DNA of 64,000 nucleotides from Deinococcus fonticola (GCF_004634215.1 NZ_SMMH01000010.1:1-64000), one strand, 5' to 3'. Shown: positions 28,963-38,565, counted from the first letter of the stretch. Notes: generated from the letters alone by a model not told the origin. Program-made: numbers and translations.

Positions 28963-28985
28963 ACGGGGCCTTGAGCCGCCAACGG

Positions 28986-30111
28986 TCAGCGTCCCCCCAC
29001 CCGCCTGAAGAGGGGCAGCGCAGGTGACCTGCCCCAGCGCGTCGGCCTGACTGGCGAGGCTGTTCACAGTGGCGCGGGAACCCGGGTTCAGGCCCCGGTT
29101 CAGCCAGGCGCTGTACAGCGGGACGTACAGGCTGCGGAACACGCCGTGAGCCACCAGCGCCGCCGCGGCCCACCAGAAACCGGGTGCGAACGCGAAGACC
29201 AGCAGCGCCAGCACGGACAGAAGTAAAAGGGCCTGTACTGCCCGCGAGGCCTGCGCGGGGTCGGCGGGATCGAGGCGTTTGCGAAGCGGTTCGGTGACCA
29301 GCCAACCGATCAGGTTCGAGGCGAGAGCAAGCCCCGCAAACAACGTGGCGGGCGTCATCCCCGCAGGCAGACCGACCTCCTTGACCAGCAGAAACTCGTT
29401 CAGGCGATCCAACGCTTCGGTGCTCGCGCCGTACAGCAGCGCGGCGACCATCAACAGGGTCAGGATGGAACTGCGCCTCACCTCGCCGACGCCCTGCCGG
29501 AAGGTGGCGGTCAGGGCCCTCCACGACTGGCGTTCTTCGGGCGGAGCGGGGTGAAACCCGTTCTCCGGCATGATGAGCTTCAGATAGCCGGCCAGCAGCA
29601 GCAGCAGGCCCCCGGCCACCAGCATGGGCAGACTCAGGCCCCAGGGCGCCAGGGCCACCACCAGCAGAATCCCGGCGATGCGGGCCACGCGGGCGTACTG
29701 GCTGGCGAGCAGGAACAGGTGCGCGGCGTGTTCCCCGCCGACTTCGTCCGCGATCCAGGCCTGCTGGGCGCCGCTCAGTAAGGTGTAGCCGGCGGCACTG
29801 ACGAACTGCGCCAGGAAAATGGGCCAGAAGCTGGGGAAACTGGCGACGAGCAGCACGGCGGCGCCCAGGCACAGAAAGCCCAGAACCACCGAGCGGCGGC
29901 GCGAGTACACGTCTGCCACGACGCCCGTGGGGATTTCCAGCAGGAAGGCCGATGCTTCCAGGGCCGCGCCGATCAGCAGAAGTTGCAGGGGCGTCAGGCC
30001 CACCGTCTGCACGAAGTACAGCCCCTGCAAGGTGAACGCCAGCGCGAAGGCCAGCGTCGTCACGGTTTCCATGACGAGGTAAACCCGCCTGGGGTGTGTG
30101 GAGTCAGTCAT
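28986..30111 (-). pseudogene. MFS transporter with truncated C-terminus
   Basis: A 12-helix major-facilitator protein intact through about residue 365 (MTDSTHPRRVYLVMETVTTLA, GVVADVYSRRRSVVLG as loop 2-3 motif, SQADALGQ before helix 11). The expected last two helices are missing. Another frame right after the break reads SPALPLFRRVGGR and stops at 28986-28988, which looks like the original C-terminus, so an internal deletion of roughly 100-150 bases with a frameshift is likely. Without correction the frame runs on antisense through tetR to 28522, which is implausible. Substrate unknown. Confidence 0.65.
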
Positions 30112-30199
30112 TTCATTCGGGTCTCCAGGGATGAATAAGCCTGCACCCAGCCCAGGTGGGCGGGTGAATGAAACGAGTGGTGTGTTCAAGTCAGGCTTT

Positions 30200-30327
30200 T
30201 AGAGCAGTTCTCCGAATTACGCGCTCTGTGGAAGGGCACCCCAGAGCGCTCCATTCTTCGTCCTGCTCATTTAAATTCACTCGCTCTGCTCGGACAAAAG
30301 CACTGCGTTCTTTTGTCAAATGCTCTA
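30200..30327 (+). repeat. TA-flanked MITE-like repeat (family B), copy 1
   Basis: 128 bases from TA-GAGCAGTTCTCCGAATT to TTTTGTCAAATGCTC-TA, with short terminal inverted repeats (GAGCA / TGCTC) and a TA on both sides. It is about 80 percent alike, by eye, to the copies at 33170 and 34096. It lies in the 341-base gap 30112-30452, whose remaining part holds only a possible TACGAT -10 box at 30441. Confidence 0.75.
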
Positions 30328-30452
30328 GGCATGGCGCATCACCCTGAAGAAGGGATACCGGGACTGTAACAAACTCCCGCCCGCTGGCGAATAAGCGAAT
30401 TGGCCTGTCTTCCCTTACCACCTGCCACAGTTCACGCTCTACGATTCCTGGC

Positions 30453-31043
30453 ATGTTGACGTTTGGTGAAGCGCAGGGTCGCCCGGTGTCGGAGGTGGGC
30501 GCGGAAACGCACCGGCTGGCGGAGCATTTCGTGCCGGGCATGCTGGTGCCCGCCAGTTTCGAGGAAGCGTATTACCGCAATTTCAACCTGCCGGAGCAAC
30601 TCCGCGTCATTTTCAAGGGCATCAACCCCTACCGTGTGGACGAGGACGCGCTGGAGGATCTGTGCGAGAAAGCGCAGGCGCTGGTGCGTTCCAGCGTACT
30701 GGTGGATGACGCGGTTCAGGTGTTTTACCGGGCGCTGGGCAACGCGGGGCTGAATACGGGCGAAGTGCACGCGCGGCGTCCGGGCGAGCTGTACGCCGAA
30801 ACGGCGCAGCGCGTGACGCCCCCCGGCACGGCGGTGTTGCACGCCATGAAGCGGCTGTGGGCACACGACTGGTCGTTTGGGCCGGTGCTGCGCCGCCTCG
30901 ACGACACCGGCGGGTTCGGGCTGGACGCGCGTCCGACGCTGCTGCTGGCTGGAATGCCGGGGGTGCAGGACGAACGGCAGGCGCAGGCGCTGGGCGTGCC
31001 GACGGCGCTGGTGAACGCGGGCGGTCTGGTCGGCCTGCCTTGA
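30453..31043 (+). CDS. Conserved hypothetical protein
   Basis: A 196-residue soluble protein that I cannot assign to a family. It has an N-terminal [25 protein letters not shown], a central [35 protein letters not shown] helix pair, [17 protein letters not shown], and a final [19 protein letters not shown]...[13 protein letters not shown] strand-rich part that resembles the end of a nucleotide- or sugar-phosphate-binding fold. No signal or membrane segment. The MFS gene starts inside its last codons, so the two are coupled and the protein may serve the same substrate pathway. Confidence 0.65.
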   Translation: MLTFGEAQGRPVSEVGAETHRLAEHFVPGMLVPASFEEAYYRNFNLPEQLRVIFKGINPYRVDEDALEDLCEKAQALVRSSVLVDDAVQVFYRALGNAGLNTGEVHARRPGELYAETAQRVTPPGTAVLHAMKRLWAHDWSFGPVLRRLDDTGGFGLDARPTLLLAGMPGVQDERQAQALGVPTALVNAGGLVGLP

Positions 31044-32209
31044 GCGCCCCGCGCCGCGTGTCCCCGCTGCTGCTGGCGGCCCTGGGAACGCTGGTGTTTC
31101 TGAACGTGTATGCCCCGCAAAGCCTGCTGCCGGTGCTGGCGCGCGAATTTCACGCGGGCGCGGCGCAGGTGGGCGGCGTGATCGGCGCGACGATGCTCTC
31201 GATGGCGCTGGCGTCGCCGCTGGTAGGCGTGCTGGCCGACGCGGTGGGCCGGCGCAGAACGGTGATCTGGGCGTTCGCGCTGCTGGTGCTTCCGGCCGTG
31301 CTGGCGGTGCTGGCACAGACCCTGCCTGTTCTCAATGGGGTGCGGTTCCTTCAGGGCCTTCTTATTCCGGGCGTCATGGTGGGCCTGAACGCCTACATTG
31401 CCGAGGAAATCCCGGCGCCCGAGCGCAGCCGCGCCCTGACCGCCTACGTCACCGGCACGGTGCTGGGCGGCTTTCTGGGGCGTTTTCTATCTGGCCTGGT
31501 GGCGAACTGGGGCGGGTGGCACGCGGCGTTCTGGCTGCTGGCGGGCACCTCCCTGGTGGGCTTCCTGCTGGCGCGGCGGCTCCCGCCGGAAACGCAGTTC
31601 AGGCCGCACCGTGACCCGCGCTCGGTGCTGTGCAGTCTGGGCACCCACCTGAAAAACCCCGCGCTGCTGGCCACCTGCGGGGTGGGGTTCCTGATTCTGT
31701 TCACGCTGGTGGGCGTGTTCAACACCCTGACCCTGCGCCTGGCCGACGCGCCCTATCACCTGAACTCCGCGCAGACCGGGTTTATCTTCGCGGTGTACCT
31801 GCTGGGCGTGGTCATCACACCCATTGCCGGGCCTTTTCTCGCTGCGCGCGGGCCGCTGGTCACGCTGATAAGCGCCGCGGCGTGCAGCCTGCTGGGCCTG
31901 CTGGTCACGATGTCCTCTCCCCTGCCGCTGATCATCGCGGGGGTGGCGGGGGCGGCGTGCGGCGTGTTCCTGTCACAGTCGGCCGCGCTGGCCGCCGTGC
32001 AGCGCAGCGTGACCCAGGCCCGCAGCCTCGCCACCGGGCTGTATCACCTCGCGTACTACGGCGGGGCGGCCGTGTCCAGCGTCGTGGCCGGACACGTGTT
32101 CGAGGCCGCCGGCTGGGGCGGCGTGGTGCCGCTGGTCATGGGCAGCATGGGCCTGGCCGCGCTGGTGGGCCTGCTGGGCTGGCGCGGGAGCAGGAGCTCA
32201 TACGGATGA
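31040..32209 (+). CDS. MFS transporter
   Basis: A 389-residue, 12-helix major-facilitator transporter. Visible features are the first helix with [25 protein letters not shown], the loop 2-3 motif [15 protein letters not shown], the helix 5 region [15 protein letters not shown], and paired helices to the end. It resembles the YnfM/drug:H+ antiporter type, which exports small molecules, but no substrate can be named. It starts at a TTG (31040) overlapping the previous stop by 4 bases or at GTG 31058; longer versions run through the upstream gene in the wrong frame. Confidence 0.85.
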   Translation: MSAPRRVSPLLLAALGTLVFLNVYAPQSLLPVLAREFHAGAAQVGGVIGATMLSMALASPLVGVLADAVGRRRTVIWAFALLVLPAVLAVLAQTLPVLNGVRFLQGLLIPGVMVGLNAYIAEEIPAPERSRALTAYVTGTVLGGFLGRFLSGLVANWGGWHAAFWLLAGTSLVGFLLARRLPPETQFRPHRDPRSVLCSLGTHLKNPALLATCGVGFLILFTLVGVFNTLTLRLADAPYHLNSAQTGFIFAVYLLGVVITPIAGPFLAARGPLVTLISAAACSLLGLLVTMSSPLPLIIAGVAGAACGVFLSQSAALAAVQRSVTQARSLATGLYHLAYYGGAAVSSVVAGHVFEAAGWGGVVPLVMGSMGLAALVGLLGWRGSRSSYG

Positions 32210-32338
32210 ACAGGAAGGCAATCACGGCAAGTTCAGACTAGATTCGGGGAGCTGTGCCAGCCCAGCGAGCAGCAAAAAGGCCGACCAAGTGAAGGAGCGA
32301 CAGCGCAGCGCAACAGGCAAATGCTTTAGCCTGAGCGC

Positions 32339-33172
32339 ATGGCTGACCTTTCCGATACGGCGAAACTCACGGCTCCGGGCGCGTACCCCGGCCTGAATGT
32401 CACTTTTCACGCCGGTGGGATTCTGGAGGTTGTCATCAGCAACCAGAAGACGCTGAACAGCGTGAACGACAAAGGTCACCAGTCGCTGGCGGGCATCTGG
32501 CGCGACATCGATGCGGCGGCAGGTGTGAGGGCCGTGCTGATTCGCGGCGAGGGGCGCGGCTTCTCGTCAGGTGGGGACTTCGAGTTGATCGAGGAAATGG
32601 CCAGCGATTTCACCGCCCTGGCCCGGGTGTGGCGCGAAGCGCGTGACCTGGTGTACAACGTCATCAACTGCGGCAAACCCATCGTGAGCGCCATTCACGG
32701 CCCCTGCGTGGGCGCGGGCCTGGCAGTGGCGCTGCTGGCGGACGTGAGCATCGCCGCGAAAAACGCCCGCATTCTGGACGGCCACGTGGGGCTGGGCGTG
32801 GCCGCCGGGGATCACGCCGCCATCATCTGGCCCCTGCTGTGCGGCCTGAACAAGGCCAAGTACCACCTGATGACCGGAGAGAGCGTGAGCGGCGAGGAGG
32901 CCGAACGCATCGGGCTGGTCAGCCTGTGCGTGGAGGAAGACGAACTGCTCGACCGGGCGTGGGCCGTGGCGCGAAAACTGGCGAATGGCAGCCCCAGCGC
33001 CGTGCGCTGGACGAAGTACGCCCTGAACAACTGGCTGCGCATGATGGGACCGACCTTCGACACGTCACTGGCCCTGGAATTCCTGGGCTTCACCGGCCCC
33101 GACATCCACGAAGGGCTCGCCGCCAGAAGGGAAAAACGCGAACCGAAGTTTATGGAAGACGCGCCGATTTAG
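32339..33172 (+). CDS. Enoyl-CoA hydratase/isomerase family protein
   Basis: A 277-residue crotonase-fold enzyme. The oxyanion-hole segments [13 protein letters not shown] (residues 68-80) and [20 protein letters not shown] (about 120-140) are present; the usual catalytic Glu pair near residues 140-165 is replaced by [15 protein letters not shown], so Asp in this stretch, not Glu, may act and the reaction could be isomerisation or hydrolysis. It may feed beta-oxidation or phenylacetate breakdown, which is encoded elsewhere in this window. The stop codon TAG at 33170-33172 is the first three bases of a MITE-like repeat. Confidence 0.85.
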   Translation: MADLSDTAKLTAPGAYPGLNVTFHAGGILEVVISNQKTLNSVNDKGHQSLAGIWRDIDAAAGVRAVLIRGEGRGFSSGGDFELIEEMASDFTALARVWREARDLVYNVINCGKPIVSAIHGPCVGAGLAVALLADVSIAAKNARILDGHVGLGVAAGDHAAIIWPLLCGLNKAKYHLMTGESVSGEEAERIGLVSLCVEEDELLDRAWAVARKLANGSPSAVRWTKYALNNWLRMMGPTFDTSLALEFLGFTGPDIHEGLAARREKREPKFMEDAPI

Positions 33173-33336
33173 AGCATTTGACAAAAGAACGCAGTGATTT
33201 TGTCCGAGCGGACTGGCACAGCTCGTAGAGAGCGAGTGAATTTAGACGAGCAGGACGGACTGGCACAGCTGCGCAGGAGAGAATGGAGCGCTCTGGGGTG
33301 CCCTTCCCCAGAGCACGGAATTCGGAGAACTGCTTC
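33170..33336 (-). repeat. TA-flanked MITE-like repeat (family B), copy 2, inverted and longer
   Basis: About 165 bases, reverse orientation to copies 1 and 3. It starts TA-GAGCATTTGACAAAAGAACGC and ends GAATTCGGAGAACTGC. It contains an internal near-duplication of a GGACTGGCACAGCT stretch (33209-33222 and 33251-33264), which makes it longer. The right-hand TA is not kept. Nothing else is seen between 33337 and 33456 except a short leader. Confidence 0.75.
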
Positions 33337-33456
33337 AAGCCGCTGGCCTGGCGTCTAAGCGCCAAACTCTATGCCTGAGAACCAGACGCAGCAGCCCAGA
33401 GAACATCATCCCAGCCCTGTTTTTTCACGATTACATTCCAGACACCGAGGTGAGGC

Positions 33457-34098
33457 ATGAGCATGTTCAGCGACAGGCGCGAGGCGGGGCGGCGGTTGGG
33501 GGAAGCGTTGGTGGCCTGGCGGGACGAGCCGCACCTCGTGGTGCTGGGGTTGCCGCGTGGGGGCGTGCCGGTGGCGGCGGAGGTGGCCCGCACCCTGGGG
33601 GCGCCGCTGGACGTGTTCGTGGTGCGCAAACTGGGCCTGCCGCAGTACCCGGAAGTGGCGATGGGCGCGGTGGCGGTGGGGGCGCGCTGGTTGAATACCG
33701 AACTGATCGCGCAGGTGGGCGTGACGCCGGACGACCTGGCGCGGGTGGAGGCGCGCGAACAGCAGGAACTTCAGAGGCGCGAGCAGGTGTACCGGGCCGG
33801 GAAAGGGCCGCTGGACTTGCGGGGCAAAACCGTGCTGCTGATAGACGACGGGCTGGCGACCGGCGCGACCATGCACGCCGCCGTGCAGGCGGTTCGGGCG
33901 CTGGAAGCCGCAAAAATCGAGATAGCAGTGCCGGTCGCCGCGCCGGACACGCTGCTGGCACTGGGGCGCGCGGCGAACGAGGCCTTCAGCCTGCTGGCCC
34001 CGCAGGGCTTCCGGGCAGTGGGCCAGTTTTACCGGGAGTTCGGGCAGACCAGCGACGCCGAGGTGCTGGCGCTGCTGGAAGCAGGGAAACCCGATTAG
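33457..34098 (+). CDS. Phosphoribosyltransferase family protein
   Basis: A 213-residue type I phosphoribosyltransferase-like protein. The PRPP-binding signature is VLLIDDGLATGATM at about 125-138; earlier LGLPRGGVPVAAEVA and FVVRKLGLPQYPEVAMGAV are typical of the stand-alone family seen next to erythromycin-esterase-like or dienelactone-hydrolase-like proteins. It binds phosphoribosyl pyrophosphate in the cytoplasm; the base acceptor is unknown. A GAGGTG site is 6 bases before the ATG at 33457. The stop codon TAG (34096-34098) coincides with the start of a MITE-like repeat. Confidence 0.85.
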   Translation: MSMFSDRREAGRRLGEALVAWRDEPHLVVLGLPRGGVPVAAEVARTLGAPLDVFVVRKLGLPQYPEVAMGAVAVGARWLNTELIAQVGVTPDDLARVEAREQQELQRREQVYRAGKGPLDLRGKTVLLIDDGLATGATMHAAVQAVRALEAAKIEIAVPVAAPDTLLALGRAANEAFSLLAPQGFRAVGQFYREFGQTSDAEVLALLEAGKPD

Positions 34099-34231
34099 AG
34101 CCGTTCTCCGAATTCCGTCAGGCGTGGAAGGGTACCCCGCATAACTCTATTCTTCGTCCTGCTCGTCTGAATTCAGAACTATGCCAGTCCGCTCGGACAC
34201 AAAGCACTCGGTTCTTTTGTCAAATGCTCTA
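34096..34231 (+). repeat. TA-flanked MITE-like repeat (family B), copy 3
   Basis: 136 bases from TA-GAGCCGTTCTCCGAATTCC to TCTTTTGTCAAATGCTC-TA, same direction as copy 1. TA is present at both ends, as expected for a target-site duplication of an IS630/Tc1-like element. Its first bases provide the stop codon of the phosphoribosyltransferase gene. Confidence 0.75.
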
Positions 34232-34279
34232 GAGGCTTCTGTCATCCGGGCCGGGACGGGCCTCTGTTAAAACAGCCGC

Positions 34280-34915
34280 ATGAAACGCTTCTGGCACGAC
34301 AACGCCCTGACCATCGTGTTGATGCTGCTGTTCCTGCTGTTCTGGACGGCGCAGGCCCTTAGCGGCTGGGCGGTGCACAATCAGGAGTTGCAGGACGCGC
34401 ACCAGCACCTGCTGACGTTAGGCGCCTACCTGCGTTCGGCGCACTTCTGGTCGGCCACGGCCGAAAACTGGGAAAGTGAATTCTTGCAGATGGCGGCCTT
34501 CGTGGTGCTGACGGTGTACCTGCGCCAGCGCGGCAGCGCCGAGTCGAAGCCCTACCCGGAGGAGGAAACCCAGGAAGACCGCGAGCAGGAGAAGCGCGAC
34601 AGTCAGGTCAAAGGTTTCTGGCAGCGCAACTCGCTGTCGCTGGTGCTGTTCGCGCTGTTCGGCGCTTCGATGTTGACGCACCTGTTGAATTCCTGGAAGG
34701 ACTACAACCTTGCGGAAATGGCGCAGGGAAAAACCGCCGAGACGCTGGGCCAGTTCCTGCACGAACCGGAGTTCTGGTTCGAGTCCTTCCAGAACTGGCA
34801 GAGTGAATTCCTGGCGGTGGCCACCATCGTGGCGCTGACCATTTTCCTGCGGCAGATCGGTTCCTCGCAGTCCAAGGGCCTGACGGAGCCCAACCGCAAA
34901 ACCGGGGATGCCTGA
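34280..34915 (+). CDS. DUF6766-type membrane protein with two similar halves
   Basis: A 211-residue inner-membrane protein with about four membrane segments. The halves repeat: KRFWHDNALTIVLMLLFLLFWTAQALSGW with WESEFLQMAAFVVLTVYLRQRGS, and WQRNSLSLVLFALFGASMLTHLLNSW with WQSEFLAVATIVALTIFLRQIGS. The acidic-basic linker around residues 92-112 is cytoplasmic. This matches a small family known only as DUF6766 in soil bacteria and Deinococcus; the role is unknown. Probable -10 TAAAAC lies 6 bases before the ATG. Confidence 0.75.
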   Translation: MKRFWHDNALTIVLMLLFLLFWTAQALSGWAVHNQELQDAHQHLLTLGAYLRSAHFWSATAENWESEFLQMAAFVVLTVYLRQRGSAESKPYPEEETQEDREQEKRDSQVKGFWQRNSLSLVLFALFGASMLTHLLNSWKDYNLAEMAQGKTAETLGQFLHEPEFWFESFQNWQSEFLAVATIVALTIFLRQIGSSQSKGLTEPNRKTGDA

Positions 34916-34974
34916 GCAGTTTGCCTACCCCTCCGTGAAGGAATGACCGGGTGAGGAAATAACTGAGCAGGGCC

Positions 34975-35056
34975 GAACGAAGCGAACAGGAACAACCAGC
35001 AGCCCGGAGGTGGAGTTTTCCCTCCGGCGTTTTGCTGACAGGAGAACGAAACCAAC
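34975..35056 (-). repeat. Dispersed hairpin repeat (family A), reverse copy
   Basis: Reverse complement reads tttcgttctcc...CCGGAGGGaaaactcCACCTCCGGG, the same hairpin and flank as copies at 1497 and 7991. It lies between convergent 34280-34915 and the aarF gene and may terminate both. Confidence 0.6.
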
Positions 35057-35077
35057 CGGGTAGCCTATGCGGCCGGC

Positions 35078-37057
35078 CTACTCCATGTCACGCTTGAAAA
35101 TCACGATCAGCACACGGAAAATCAGGATCGCACTGAGGATGCCGACATTGAAGCCGATCACCTGATACAGCGTGAAGGACTGCGTGAGTTGCGGCCCGCC
35201 GCGGCTGGTCATCAGCAGCACGGACGCCAGGGTCAGCACGGTGCCGAGCAGCGTCAGCAAAACCTGGTTCATGATCTGCCACACCACCACCCGGTCACGC
35301 CGGTCAGCGAAGAGGCGCACGTTCATGCCCAGGCGGCCCTCCTCAACCATGCCGGCGACCTGATCGACGTGGCGGGGCAGGCGGCGCAGCAGCGGCAGCA
35401 CCGTCACCAGTTCCTGCTCCAGCGTGCGGCGCAGGTTGTGCGGCAGCAACTCGTCCTGAAGCTGCCGGGCCGCGATTTTGCGCGCCTCGCCGATCAGGTC
35501 GAACTCCGGGTCGAGGACACTCAGGGTGCCCTGCACCACCGCCAGCGAGCGCAGCGCGGTGGACAGTTCGCCGGGAACGTGCAGGCCCTGGCTGGTGATC
35601 AGGCGCAGAAGTTCGTTGAAGAGGCCCACGTCCATGGGGCCTTCGCGCCGCAGCTGCGCGACCATGAATTGCCCCAGCACGCGCCGCAGCCGGCCCTCGT
35701 CGATGTGCTCGGGGCGGCCCAGGGTGTCCAGCAGGGCGTCGGTAAAGAGTTGCGGGTCGCTGTACTCGACGCCCATGATGAGCTGCTGCAACCCCGCCTG
35801 CATGGTGCGGTCGATGCGGCCCACGCTGCCGCAGTCCAGGAAGGCCAGTCGTTCGGCGGCCGGTGACCCTTCGGGTGCGTCCGGTTCGGCATCCAGCAGC
35901 ATGATGTTGCCGGGGTGCGGGTCGGCGTGGAAAAGGCCGTCTACGGTCATCTGGCGCAGAATCGAGTGGAAGATGCGCCGCGCGAAGGCCTGCCGCTGTG
36001 CGCTGCTCAGCGAGGCCAGCAGCGCGTCGTCGCTGAGGGTGCGGCCGCGCAGTTCCTCCATGACCAGCACGCGCGAGGTGCTCAGGGTCGGTTCATAGCC
36101 CGGCACCACCAGCCGCTCGGCCTCGGGGTGGCGCTCCAGCGCGGCCTTCAGGTCGGTCATGTTCCTGGCTTCCAGGCTGAAGTCCAGTTCCTGGCGCAGG
36201 TCGTCGGCAAAACTGTGGGCCAGCTGCGCCGCGCCCATTTCCCGGCCCCAGTCCGTGCGGCGTTCCAGGGTCTGCCCCAGCTGCTCGGCGATCTCCAGGT
36301 CGCCCTCCACCACTTCGCGGATGCCGGGGCGCTGCACCTTGACCACCACCGGCCGCCCACTGCGCAGCGCGGCGCGGTGAACCTGCCCGACCGACGCGGC
36401 GGCCAGCGGTTCGGGGTCGATGTGGCCGAACACCATTTCCAGCGGCGCGTCCAGTTCCCGTTCCAGCACACTCCGGATGTCGTCCCAGGGGGCGGGTTTC
36501 ACCTGCTGCTGCAACTGCGAGAGTTCGCGCGTGACTTCGGGCGGCAGCAGGTCGCTGCGGGTCGAGAGCACCTGCCCCAGCTTCACGAAGGTCACGCCGG
36601 ACTCTTCCAGCGCGGCCCGCAGTTGCTGGCCCTGCCGGCGCGTGGGCTTCTGAAAGGAGTGGCGCGTGCGCGCGCTCAGGGGGTTCAGGCCGTGCCGAAC
36701 CAGAATGCCCATGATCTGCGTGCTGCGCCGCGACTGCCGCAGCGTGCGCTTCAGGGCGGCCCACCAGCCGGGCAGCGGCGGAATGCGGCCCTGCGGCACC
36801 AGCAGCTCGGACACCAGCACGAACATCAGCACGGTCAAGACCAGCAGCCCGAACTTCAAACCGGGCGAACCGCCCCCCGCCCACTGCACCCGCGTGCGGA
36901 ACCACACGCCCACCAGCGCCCCGAACAGCCAGGCCAGGGCCAGCCGCCCCGAACCCAGCGGCAACCCGATAAAACGCCCCACCACCGCCCGCAGCAGCGC
37001 CAGTACGCCCGCCAGGGCCAGCAGGTCGAGAAGAAGGGGGGGCCAGGCAAGCATCAT
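35078..37057 (-). CDS. AarF/ABC1/UbiB kinase family protein
   Basis: A 659-residue atypical protein kinase-like protein. An N-terminal membrane region (residues 6-105, about three hydrophobic segments) precedes the ABC1 domain with KLGQVLSTRSDLLPPEV and the QLQQQVKP (KxGQ region), AAASVGQVHRA in place of the P-loop, the VVKVQRP lysine, and FHADPHPGNIMLLD as the metal-binding loop. Two C-terminal helices (LLTLLGTVLTLASVLLM and FNVGILSAILIFRVLIVIF) anchor it. Homologues support quinone or lipid handling. Deinococcus uses menaquinone, so a role in ubiquinone synthesis is unlikely. Monocistronic. Confidence 0.88.
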   Translation of the reverse strand: MMLAWPPLLLDLLALAGVLALLRAVVGRFIGLPLGSGRLALAWLFGALVGVWFRTRVQWAGGGSPGLKFGLLVLTVLMFVLVSELLVPQGRIPPLPGWWAALKRTLRQSRRSTQIMGILVRHGLNPLSARTRHSFQKPTRRQGQQLRAALEESGVTFVKLGQVLSTRSDLLPPEVTRELSQLQQQVKPAPWDDIRSVLERELDAPLEMVFGHIDPEPLAAASVGQVHRAALRSGRPVVVKVQRPGIREVVEGDLEIAEQLGQTLERRTDWGREMGAAQLAHSFADDLRQELDFSLEARNMTDLKAALERHPEAERLVVPGYEPTLSTSRVLVMEELRGRTLSDDALLASLSSAQRQAFARRIFHSILRQMTVDGLFHADPHPGNIMLLDAEPDAPEGSPAAERLAFLDCGSVGRIDRTMQAGLQQLIMGVEYSDPQLFTDALLDTLGRPEHIDEGRLRRVLGQFMVAQLRREGPMDVGLFNELLRLITSQGLHVPGELSTALRSLAVVQGTLSVLDPEFDLIGEARKIAARQLQDELLPHNLRRTLEQELVTVLPLLRRLPRHVDQVAGMVEEGRLGMNVRLFADRRDRVVVWQIMNQVLLTLLGTVLTLASVLLMTSRGGPQLTQSFTLYQVIGFNVGILSAILIFRVLIVIFKRDME

Positions 37058-37189
37058 GCGCAGTACTCCACGCTGGCATTCTGCGCAAGGTCACTGACCC
37101 GCACATGACAGACTTTAAGCTCCCCTTGAGAGTGTGGGGGCAGACCCGCCCGGCCAGAAAGAGGGCCAGGCCAGCGGGTGGGGCGAGTT

Positions 37190-37648
37190 TCAGAAGGGCA
37201 ACGACAGCAGCAGCGCTTCGTTGCCGCGCTGCACCGACAGCTCGACCTGCCCCTGGGCCGGGCCGCCCAGCAGCAGCAGCACGGTGCTCAGGGCCGGGTG
37301 AGGCTGGCCGTTCACGGCCACGATCCGGTCACCCAGTTGCAACCCCGCCTGCTGGGCCGCGCCGCCGTCCTCCAGCGCCGTGACGACCAGTTGACCCGTT
37401 GCGTTCACGGCCAGGGTCAGGCCGGTCACGATGTCCGTCCCGGCCATGTCCTGGGCCGCCAGCGCCGGTGCAGCGCTGGCCGGGGGCGGGCTGATCGGCG
37501 GTTGGCTGATTGGGGGTTGGCTGATTGGAGGCTGGCTGACCGGAACGGCGGTGGCCGCTGCGGTGGACAGCCCCAGAACCGTGAGCAGTCCTGCGCGGCC
37601 CAGCCTCAGCAGGTCAGGCAGCAATCCTCTGGAAAGCATGTGCTTCAT
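37190..37648 (-). CDS. Exported single PDZ-domain protein
   Basis: A 152-residue protein. The first 35 residues hold a basic start and a hydrophobic core (LLTVLGLSTAAATA), a probable signal peptide. Residues 38-52 are a threefold QPPIS repeat, coded by a tandem 15-base DNA repeat at about 37488-37545 that could vary in copy number. Residues 75-150 form a PDZ domain (LEDGGAAQQAGLQLGDRIVAVNGQPHPALSTVLLLL). There is no protease domain, so it may be a truncated or adaptor relative of the HtrA/site-2 protease families. A GGAGCC lies before the ATG. Confidence 0.75.
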   Translation of the reverse strand: MKHMLSRGLLPDLLRLGRAGLLTVLGLSTAAATAVPVSQPPISQPPISQPPISPPPASAAPALAAQDMAGTDIVTGLTLAVNATGQLVVTALEDGGAAQQAGLQLGDRIVAVNGQPHPALSTVLLLLGGPAQGQVELSVQRGNEALLLSLPF

Positions 37649-37722
37649 CTTCTGGCTCCTTTTCCTCCCCTCGTAGCGGACACAGTGCGCCAGGGGGCGC
37701 TACAGGGTCGTTAAAAGAGGGG

Positions 37723-38565
37723 TCAGGTCACCTCTACGCGCATGACGATGTAAGGCGCGCCATCGGGCGTGAAGCCCGCCTGACCCAGGGCAAGTTGCGC
37801 GTCCACGTTCGCGGCGCAGCACAGGCACACCAGTTGCGCGGCCCCCTGCTGGCGGGCCAGGGCGTCGGCAAAAGCCAGGCAGCGGGAGGCGTCACCACTG
37901 AACAGCAGGACGTGCTGGGCCTCCTCCGGACTGAAGCGCGCCCCCAGCACCACCACGTCGTCGCCGCTGGCGTATACCATTTCGCGCCGCGCCAGGTCGG
38001 CGCACACCGCTTCACTAAAGGGCAGAAAGGTGCGGTTCATGACCAGAAATTCCCCCCAGCTGGCCCGCAGCGGTAGCAGCAGCGCGGCGGCCCCGGCCGC
38101 GTCCGTGACGGCGCGAAATGGCGTGGAAGCGTCCCCTGTGCCGGTGTAATCCGCTGTGACGGGGCGTGTGAAGCCCATGAACGTTTCCTCCAGCCGAAAG
38201 CCGAAGTGCTCGGCCAGGCCCCGGCTGACCACGTTGCCGGCCCCGGTGTACATGCGCATGGTGCGGACGCCCTGCTCGCGTGCCAGCTCGAAGAAACGCC
38301 GGTACATACGCTTGCCCAGCCCGCGCCCCTGCGCCTCTGGAACCACCCGCAGCGTCTCCAGCCACGCCGACCCGTCCGGCAAGCGGGTGTACTTGGCGCA
38401 GCCCAGCACCTGCCCCGCTTCCTCGGTCAGCATAAATTCACCCTGCGGCGCGTCGGCCAGGAACTGTTCGTACACCGCCGGCAGATAGCGCAGGTTGGGG
38501 GTGGACTGCGCCTCGACTGCCAGCAAAAGGGGTTTATCCGCCGCCGTGACAGGACGTAAGAGCAT
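37723..38565 (-). CDS. GNAT-family N-acetyltransferase
   Basis: A 280-residue protein. The ATG at 38565 begins MLLRPVTAADKPLLLAVEAQS, the usual GNAT first strand. The acetyl-CoA-binding motif A is VVPEAQGRGLGKRMYRRFFELA at about residues 75-96, followed by GNVVSRGLAEHFGFRLEE. Residues 160-280 are a second domain without a recognisable motif, perhaps a degenerate second GNAT fold. Substrate unknown. Divergent from the GGDEF-like gene; the short gap carries that gene's promoter. Confidence 0.85.
   Translation of the reverse strand: MLLRPVTAADKPLLLAVEAQSTPNLRYLPAVYEQFLADAPQGEFMLTEEAGQVLGCAKYTRLPDGSAWLETLRVVPEAQGRGLGKRMYRRFFELAREQGVRTMRMYTGAGNVVSRGLAEHFGFRLEETFMGFTRPVTADYTGTGDASTPFRAVTDAAGAAALLLPLRASWGEFLVMNRTFLPFSEAVCADLARREMVYASGDDVVVLGARFSPEEAQHVLLFSGDASRCLAFADALARQQGAAQLVCLCCAANVDAQLALGQAGFTPDGAPYIVMRVEVT

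Noticed and set aside
28522..28985. Continuation of the MFS frame in antisense through the TetR gene
   Set aside because: The extension has no transporter-like sequence and overlaps a well-supported TetR gene; it follows a frame-shifting deletion.
32210..32338. A fourth MITE-like copy suggested by aaatgctttag at 32326
   Set aside because: Only about ten bases match the repeat end; the rest of the gap does not.
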